From Pyrenochaeta sp. MPI-SDFR-AT-0127 (lineage: Eukaryota > Ascomycota > Dothideomycetes > Pleosporales > Cucurbitariaceae): a DNA stretch of 64,000 bases. The stretch's first letter is position 1; each line of letters starts with the position of its first letter. The notes under the pieces were generated by a model. That model saw only the letters and a list, made by a program, of their open reading frames with translations, made no database searches and was not told the origin of the DNA. Location of the stretch: assembly GCA_020747015.1 (NCBI GenBank), contig JAGTJM010000049.1:62001-126000 (forward strand), written 5' to 3'. This document shows, piece by piece, positions 58,434 through 64,000 of the stretch. The position numbers and the translations under genes are program-made.

Positions 58434-59501
58434 TCATCCGAACGAACCAAATACGACTGCTTTCCCTGACGAGTTGTCCTCTTGTACCATAGACTTCTCA
58501 AGCATTAGCAAGAGATATGACGTCCGTATCAAAAGCTCTATGCCATAGTCAGCGACGATGTAGAATTCGGAGAGAGCAAAATAGGGCACACACCATCATA
58601 TTCAATCTCGTAACTAACAGGCATGTCCTCGTCGTTGCGGATGAGAATAGGTGCGTTATTTTGAAGCTTTCTTTCCATAATGTTGAAACGTATACCAGAA
58701 TTCTTTGACGCATTGACCCAAAGAATCCGTGGGTCTGCCAAATTCACCGGTCTTCCAACTGCCTCTTTCAGCGCTGCTTTGCCTTTGCCTGCTGTTTCAA
58801 TCTCTCTTTCCACGATTTTATCGGCTACGGGACCCATTGCTGCCATATCACTCAACCAGTCCCTCCAAACTCTCAGGACACCCTCCTCGACGCCTACGAA
58901 GCATGTGAAGAGGCCTTTACGTGGCCCAATCTTGACCAGATTAGTTTGCGCCACCAATTGCGTGAACAGCTCATGTGCTTCCAAACCCAGCATCTGCTTG
59001 ACAGTATCACCTTGGTATTTATCCTGCACAGTTCCCGGAAAGGTGCGACTACCTGCCACATCTCCAGGTCGAGGGAGTACTCTTCTTCCACCGTCCTCCA
59101 ACTCTCGCCGGTATGGTCGGAACCGAGAATACATATTGTACATGTCACCTAACCTGCCCACATTTCGCTGAGCAGATTCAGAATCATCATATAAAGACAA
59201 GCCATCGGTGCCATGATATGTACAAAAGTAGGGCGGCTCAGTAAGCTTCGCAGAGGGATGATAACACTCAAGAAGTAGTGTGTGCGAATGTAGCTCTGCG
59301 GCTGCGACCAATCGATTATGTAAAATGCGTAGGATGATGGTGTGAATACGACTTGATAGAATGGTCAAGGGAAGGAGGCCAGGTGTTGGTATCGGAGCGA
59401 AAAGGTGTAGTAACAACTAGAATCGTTAGCCACGCAAGGGTGAAATGTCGTGAAGAGTCACATGCTTCATTTGGGAGCCTATAGAGGTAGCATTCAGCCA
59501 T
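58434..59501 (-). CDS. F-box-like conserved fungal protein
   Basis: Exons 59466-59501, 58594-59416 and 58434-58537 give 320 residues. The start, MAECYLYRLPNE then LLLHLFAPIPTPGLLPLTILSSRIHT, looks like an F-box (LPxELLLxIF...LLxLxxxSRxxH), which would recruit the protein to an SCF ubiquitin ligase. The rest (LHSHTLLLECYHPSAKL, FCTYHGTDGL, SRFRPYRREL, WRDWLSDMA, RILWVNA, PVSYEIEYDELLIRTSYLLL) seems to be a fungal-specific body I recall only as uncharacterised. The first intron (59417-59465) starts GC, not GT: a GT donor four bases on would shift the frame, while GC-AG gives LPNE-LLLHLF. The last intron (58538-58593) is standard and yields the end GKAVVFGSFG. Confidence 0.7.
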
Positions 59502-59819
59502 TGCAATGTAGGCAATCGTGAGCTAATGAGGTAATGAGAGTACGCAGTGATATATGAGTAGTAACATGCATCCCGCATGGGCGGATGGAAACCATTGCGA
59601 ACGGAGATAAGATATCGTCATCGCTAGCTAGATTACCCTGAGGTATGGCCGGGACCATTCTGAATAGGGTTAGCGCACAACAAAGAACGCGCTTTCCCTT
59701 TCAAGCTTCAACTTTCATGTTTCGTGCTTCACCCCATGTACCACATCCTTCTTGTTCTTCAGTGACCGTGGCCAACCAATTAAAAGTGTGAGACTACGCG
59801 TATTTTCGCTCTTGTTGTC
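59502..59819. promoter_or_regulatory. Divergent promoter region, F-box gene / ECM11-domain gene
   Basis: 318 bp between two divergent ATGs. No distinctive element recognised. Confidence 0.4.
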
Positions 59820-61418
59820 ATGCAGAATTTCGTAAAAGATCGCGATCGAGCAGGCAGTCCACAGAGTGCGCAGAATGGCCACCTGAATATCATGTCTAAG
59901 CGACAGGCCAGTGCTGCAAACGCGAGAATTCCGCTCAAGAAAGGTTATAGTGTACAACAGCCTCAGCCACAGTCTGTAATCCCGACTCGGGGGCTCGGTA
60001 ATGCTCAAAACAGCTCTGCAGTCATACAACAGCACGCCAAGGTTCGACAGTCTGGTCAAGGTCAAGGTCAGGAACGTGATCCTTACGATACTGATGCAGA
60101 GAGCCTCGATACTACGGTGAACCACTCTGTTATGCAGATTGAAGACGACCGGATAAGAGAGCAACAGCATCAACAGCAAGGTCAAGTTCTTGGACTTGGT
60201 GATGAGTTGGACGGTGACGAGGGCGTGTCAGAAAAGGGATCAGAAGAAGACGAGTTCGAGGACTATGAGTGGACGCAAGATGATATACAACTCATTGAAC
60301 AGGCAGGACTACAAGCCATTTCACGCGAGGGACAGCTTTCTTTTTTGCAGCAGGTACGACTAAATGGTTTCCCTATGGTCGACGGTGATTCATACCCAAC
60401 CACCACCAATGGAGATCCTACTGAGTGGGAAGGAGGGCAGGAGGCAATCCCCGAAGATCAAAATTACGGTGCACTGGTTTCTCCCTCTCCACAGCGAGCG
60501 ACCGCCAACAATCATCTAGCACGCCCATTCGCATCCCCACTACCTCAACGAGATTCTGCGCCGAATATATTTGGATCCAACCCGGGCATGCATAAGTCCA
60601 ATATTTTCCAACAGTCAGCGAGTCTTCGTGGCCAGCAACGTTCTACCCCGCAGCCTGCTCAACCTGTAGGGTCTGCCTATCAAAGTATCCCCCTTGGCTT
60701 GCCGCTTTCCCAACGTCCTAATTATGGTCAATCAAGCCACGAGACTGTTCCCGATTTACCAGCCTCTTCAAACGTTGGCAGGAACACGCAGACACAGCCT
60801 AGTATATCCCTGTATCAAACTCATCGACCTCCACCACCTGGTCCAGTGAGTGTCCACCTGCAGCCAACAGAACCGCATGCTCTTTTGAAAAAATCATCAG
60901 CGCGTCCCAAGACTGAGCCAGCCGTTCAGCATGAGCCTACGAGGCAGGTGCCAATTGAAGAGACTGCTGTTCCAGTTAGTGACTATGACTCTGGAACCTT
61001 GTTCGCCATGAGTTATGATCGACTCAAGAATGAAGATTTTGACACTGATCCTCGTGCTGGCCCACAAGCCCTCACGGACGATATTCTCCGGAAACCCCTC
61101 CTTGAGCGCCTAGAATTTGTACAGAAGAACTTAGATGCTAGCAAACAGTTAGAGTTCTTCTCTTCGCTGCCAATCATTGAGTGGGAGGAATCCGGCGACT
61201 GGTTCCTCGACCAATTTCAGAGCATCATCCAACGCACGAAAGAGGCGAGGCAGAACAAGCGTAAGCTCGCGCAAGAGTTCGAAAAGGAAGTTGAGAAGCG
61301 CTATACACATGTGTCGAAAAAGCAACATCAAGTCGAGGATGCCATGAAGAAGATGAAGACGCAGGGTGAAGGTTTAGTGCCAAAGAGTCCCAGGCATTTT
61401 AAGAGCCCCAAGTCATAG
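59820..61418 (+). CDS. ECM11-domain protein
   Basis: Single exon, 532 residues. The first about 400 residues are Gln/Ser/Pro-rich and disordered, with QGQGQ and HQQQGQ runs and an acidic patch (SEKGSEEDEFEDYEW) followed by TQDDIQLIEQAGLQ. The C-terminal about 130 residues match the Ecm11 domain: LLERLEFVQKNLDASKQLEFF, PIIEWEESGDWFLDQFQSIIQR, then a Lys/Glu-rich coiled coil and MKKMKTQGEGLVPKSPR. In yeast, Ecm11 with Gmc2 is a SUMOylated central element of the synaptonemal complex; whether filamentous relatives share that meiotic role is inferred. An ATG at 59892 (MSKRQAS) is an alternative start. Confidence 0.72.
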   Translation: MQNFVKDRDRAGSPQSAQNGHLNIMSKRQASAANARIPLKKGYSVQQPQPQSVIPTRGLGNAQNSSAVIQQHAKVRQSGQGQGQERDPYDTDAESLDTTVNHSVMQIEDDRIREQQHQQQGQVLGLGDELDGDEGVSEKGSEEDEFEDYEWTQDDIQLIEQAGLQAISREGQLSFLQQVRLNGFPMVDGDSYPTTTNGDPTEWEGGQEAIPEDQNYGALVSPSPQRATANNHLARPFASPLPQRDSAPNIFGSNPGMHKSNIFQQSASLRGQQRSTPQPAQPVGSAYQSIPLGLPLSQRPNYGQSSHETVPDLPASSNVGRNTQTQPSISLYQTHRPPPPGPVSVHLQPTEPHALLKKSSARPKTEPAVQHEPTRQVPIEETAVPVSDYDSGTLFAMSYDRLKNEDFDTDPRAGPQALTDDILRKPLLERLEFVQKNLDASKQLEFFSSLPIIEWEESGDWFLDQFQSIIQRTKEARQNKRKLAQEFEKEVEKRYTHVSKKQHQVEDAMKKMKTQGEGLVPKSPRHFKSPKS

Positions 61419-61962
61419 AAAGGGCGATTAGTGAGCCTATAAACGACGAATTCCTACACAATACATGGCACATTTAAGGATCGATAAAGTGATCCTGATT
61501 TGATGGGTCAAAGAATAGTGTATGAAGTATTGCATGGCACACAGTTTTTCTGTAGTATTTGAATGCTTAGATCGCACGCTTTAGCCCCTTTTCGCAAGCA
61601 ACTGTGCTGTTGATACATCGAACTCATACACAGCCCTCTTTCCTTTCATGCCATGCGCAGCTTCCCTCGTTGTGTTACCGGACATGAAGGTCATAGAAAC
61701 ATTGGCTTAGGCAGCACCTTGTCCCCATCTCATCATTCTCTTTCTCCTTCACATCGAGGGAGACTCCTTTGCCTGATCGTTTACATCGAATTCTTCGTGT
61801 TGTGGCACCATAGACCACGGGCTTTGCAGAGCAACAACACATGCAATGCCCCCGGCTGAGCACGGGCCTCTTACTCCGCCCTCCTTCCTCAAATGTCAAC
61901 CTGACATGTAAGATGTTCGAATCTCCTCTCGATTCGCAAAAGAATGAAAAGCTTGTTCCGAG
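61419..61962. other. Intergenic interval upstream of the C2H2-kinase gene
   Basis: 544 bp. Small overlapping frames at 61653-61859 and from 61841 are unsupported; the latter runs out of frame through the zinc finger of the next gene. Should include the ECM11 3' end and the kinase promoter. Confidence 0.45.
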
Positions 61963-64000
61963 ATGGACGCTTCGCGAAATTCTTGGAGGCAAGCAAACAC
62001 TTTTCAGCTCTCAGATGACGGTTTTGCAAGCATACCGCGCTTGTGTGAGTGGTGTGGCACATATTTTTTCAGCCGTGAAACCCTCCTATGGCATCAATCG
62101 CGGCACTGCAGCGTCGACACTGGTGATGGTAGCGTACCTCGAACACAACTAAGCACTTCCAGGGCGGAGGCACAGGAGGTAGCCCAGCCAGGTGAAACAT
62201 TTACGCAAGAAATCTCAGCCGACAGGGAGACGGCGCAGGAGCACGAAATCATTTCAATCGACGATTGGGAAGAGAACAAGCATGACACAGAAACTCATTT
62301 ATATACGACCCTCAAAACTGCACAGGACGACAAAAGCGACGATGAATCGGACTCCGAAAATGATGACCTCGGGGACTTGGCTAGCTTACAACGGCAGGAA
62401 TTGGTGCATGAACTGTACTCTACAAGCGTGCCGAATAGTAGCTTTCTCAGTAAATTTGGTCAGCATGGTAGCCCACGAACCTCTCTAGGCTCATTCAGGA
62501 AAAATCACTTGGGTTTTGCTAGCCCGAGGAGCTTTGATACGGCTCATTCAAGTTTGGCGAGCTACGTCACTGCGCACAACAGTCCCCAAACGAGCTGGGG
62601 AATTGGGACCTTGCGCCTGGATGCCCGAAGCATGGGTAAAGACAAAACATACCGCAGTGCCACCCCTTATGGTACCGATAATCACTACAATAAACTCATC
62701 GACGAAGTCGTATCTCAAATATCCTTGCACAGAATTGGTCCCTCGTTCGAGATAGATGGAAATTTTGACAAACTCAAAAAGATAGTAGACCGCGAGCTAT
62801 CGCCGCTTAAGACGTTGGCTGCTAGCCGCTTTCACGATAAGGCTATAGTGGGTCTGATTGACGAGCTCAGTATTCAGCTGGTAGACAGCGTTGACTTCAG
62901 CTTCAGCGAGACCAAGACGCAAACTAACATAAGAAGCAAGATTACACCACTGCTACTTGAATTTGTCCTAAAGGAACCTGTTTCACCTGAAGTTGTACCA
63001 GGTCAAGTGTTCAGTAGTGAATGGCTGAGCTACCTTGACTCGAAAGGTATTCTTCTGCACGAGCTCGAACAACTGGACTGGTCGGGACATGGTCAGCATG
63101 TGGAATACAGACAGGAAGATGCAAACAATATACCACTCAGATCTGAGAAAGTTCTGGGCCACAGTGCTACAGCAATAATCGACAGTGTGAGGTGTCGCAG
63201 AATTAGGCTTGCTCGTAAGAAGATTTGTTGTAACCGACGACTGAAAAAAGAAGACGCCATTATCGAGGTTCAACACTTGCAGCGATTACAGCATTCACAC
63301 ATTGTCCGTGTTGTGGGAACGTACACTTTGAAGAAAGAATTGACCATTCTTCTATACCCAGCGGCCGAATGGAACCTTGATGAGTTCATGGATGAGCTAC
63401 TAGATGCGGAGAGTTGCTCGAGTTTTCCAAAGAGGGCATACACCGCACTGATGACTTTCGTCGGCTGTCTGTCGAACGCGGTCCATTTCATCCACCAGAA
63501 ACATGTCAAACACATGGATATCAAGCCGAAGAATCTTCTTGTTCGCAAACGCAGAGACCAAGATTACAAAATCTATGTCGCGGATTTTGGGATAGCTCGG
63601 GCCTATAAGTCCGCTGAAGATTCTGAAACAGACTCACCAATATCCTTCACGCGTGCCTACGCTGCACCTGAGGTTATTCTTCAAGACAAACGAGGCTTCA
63701 GCGCAGATGTATTCTCTCTAGGATGTGTTTTCATAGAGATGCTAGCAACGATGTACTCATCAACACCCAACCACAACAAGCGACAGGCTCTTTTGGAATT
63801 GCGCAAATCCAAAACGGGGGACACCTCATACTATACAAATATCGATACAGTGCGACAGTGGTCTCTAGAAGTGTTTGGAAAGGTGTCTAAAAACTCTGAA
63901 AAGGTACCGTGTCCGGTGTCCTTTCTCGCTGGCACCTTCAGTCTTGTCCTGGAGATGATTGATGAACTACCAGGATTGAGACCGTCTATGATTAGGATTA
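61963..64000 (+). CDS. Protein kinase with N-terminal C2H2 zinc finger (partial, runs off window)
   Basis: One open frame of 679 codons without intron, still open at the window edge. Residues 28-48 form a perfect C2H2 finger: C28-x2-C31-x12-H44-x3-H48 (LCEWCGTYFF...HQSRH). A Ser/Asp/Glu-rich linker follows (about 60-230), then a region of about 170 residues of unknown fold. The kinase domain starts near residue 400: LARKKI with candidate Lys419/420, the IIEVQHLQRLQHSHIVRVVGTY segment with the C-helix Glu, catalytic loop HMDIKPKN (H517, D519, K521, N524; Met replaces the usual Arg), DFG at 541-543 and YAAPEV. The glycine loop is degraded (VLGHSATAIIDSV). It is probably an active Ser/Thr kinase. 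The finger may bind DNA or protein. No orthologue with a name comes to mind. Confidence 0.85.
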   Translation, partial: MDASRNSWRQANTFQLSDDGFASIPRLCEWCGTYFFSRETLLWHQSRHCSVDTGDGSVPRTQLSTSRAEAQEVAQPGETFTQEISADRETAQEHEIISIDDWEENKHDTETHLYTTLKTAQDDKSDDESDSENDDLGDLASLQRQELVHELYSTSVPNSSFLSKFGQHGSPRTSLGSFRKNHLGFASPRSFDTAHSSLASYVTAHNSPQTSWGIGTLRLDARSMGKDKTYRSATPYGTDNHYNKLIDEVVSQISLHRIGPSFEIDGNFDKLKKIVDRELSPLKTLAASRFHDKAIVGLIDELSIQLVDSVDFSFSETKTQTNIRSKITPLLLEFVLKEPVSPEVVPGQVFSSEWLSYLDSKGILLHELEQLDWSGHGQHVEYRQEDANNIPLRSEKVLGHSATAIIDSVRCRRIRLARKKICCNRRLKKEDAIIEVQHLQRLQHSHIVRVVGTYTLKKELTILLYPAAEWNLDEFMDELLDAESCSSFPKRAYTALMTFVGCLSNAVHFIHQKHVKHMDIKPKNLLVRKRRDQDYKIYVADFGIARAYKSAEDSETDSPISFTRAYAAPEVILQDKRGFSADVFSLGCVFIEMLATMYSSTPNHNKRQALLELRKSKTGDTSYYTNIDTVRQWSLEVFGKVSKNSEKVPCPVSFLAGTFSLVLEMIDELPGLRPSMIRI

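Noticed and set aside
1..64000. CRISPR arrays, insertion sequences, rRNA genes, secondary-metabolite backbone genes
   Set aside because: None found. The DNA is eukaryotic nuclear, and the repeats seen are coding or microsatellite.

Overview
The window is nuclear DNA of a filamentous ascomycete (Pezizomycotina). The evidence is many genes on both strands split by short introns, mostly 46 to 60 bp, with GT..AG ends and CTAAC/CTGAC-like branch sites, plus recognisable fungal orthologues: LEU1, MET13, FOX2 with a peroxisomal SKL end, AKR1, ALG7, CDC73, ORC4 and SEH1. Both tRNAs seen have introns. Dothideomycetes is a guess from overall flavour; nothing here proves the class. No bacterial-type operons, CRISPR arrays or intact transposons were seen.

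Layout. 1-894: 3' part missing of a GPR1/FUN34-type acetate transporter (-). 895-4311: gene-poor. 4312-5079: divergent triosephosphate-isomerase paralogue (-), sharing an upstream region with MET13 (5852-7910, +). 8753-11729: FOX2 (-). 11730-15369: gene-poor. 15370-16603: LaeA/UMTA-like methyltransferase (+). 18897-20171: secreted GDSL esterase (+). 20531-23051: ORC4 (-) with a long AT-hook-bearing N-terminus. 23548-25061: MFS monocarboxylate-type transporter (+). 26038-27083: secreted Pro-rich repeat protein (+). 27474-28922: T5orf172 (GIY-YIG-like) protein (-). 31386-36067: ABCC transporter (+). 37040-39426: AKR1 palmitoyltransferase (+). 39877-41735: AFG1-like mitochondrial ATPase (+). 41934-42983: tentative orphan gene (-). 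43559-45301: GPI-type secreted protein (-). 46585-47910: CDC73 (+). 48323-50802: LEU1 (-). 51556-53043: ALG7 (-). 53512-55191: SEH1 (+). 55691-57349: tail-anchored orphan (+). 57761-57848 and 58170-58255: tRNA-Tyr and tRNA-Trp. 58434-59501: F-box-like protein (-). 59820-61418: ECM11-domain protein (+). 61963 to the end: C2H2 finger plus protein kinase (+), cut by the window edge.

The genes do not form one pathway. Most are housekeeping (one-carbon and leucine metabolism, peroxisomal beta-oxidation, replication origin, nuclear pore, transcription elongation, N-glycosylation, palmitoylation, mitochondrial quality control). Secreted and transport functions are interspersed. The least explained items are the C2H2-kinase, the repeat-rich secreted protein, the ORC4 N-terminus, the in-frame extension of SEH1, a probable GC-AG intron in the F-box gene, and the orphan three-exon model near 42 kb. 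All exon joins were deduced by eye from splice motifs and reading-frame continuity; none was tested against transcripts.
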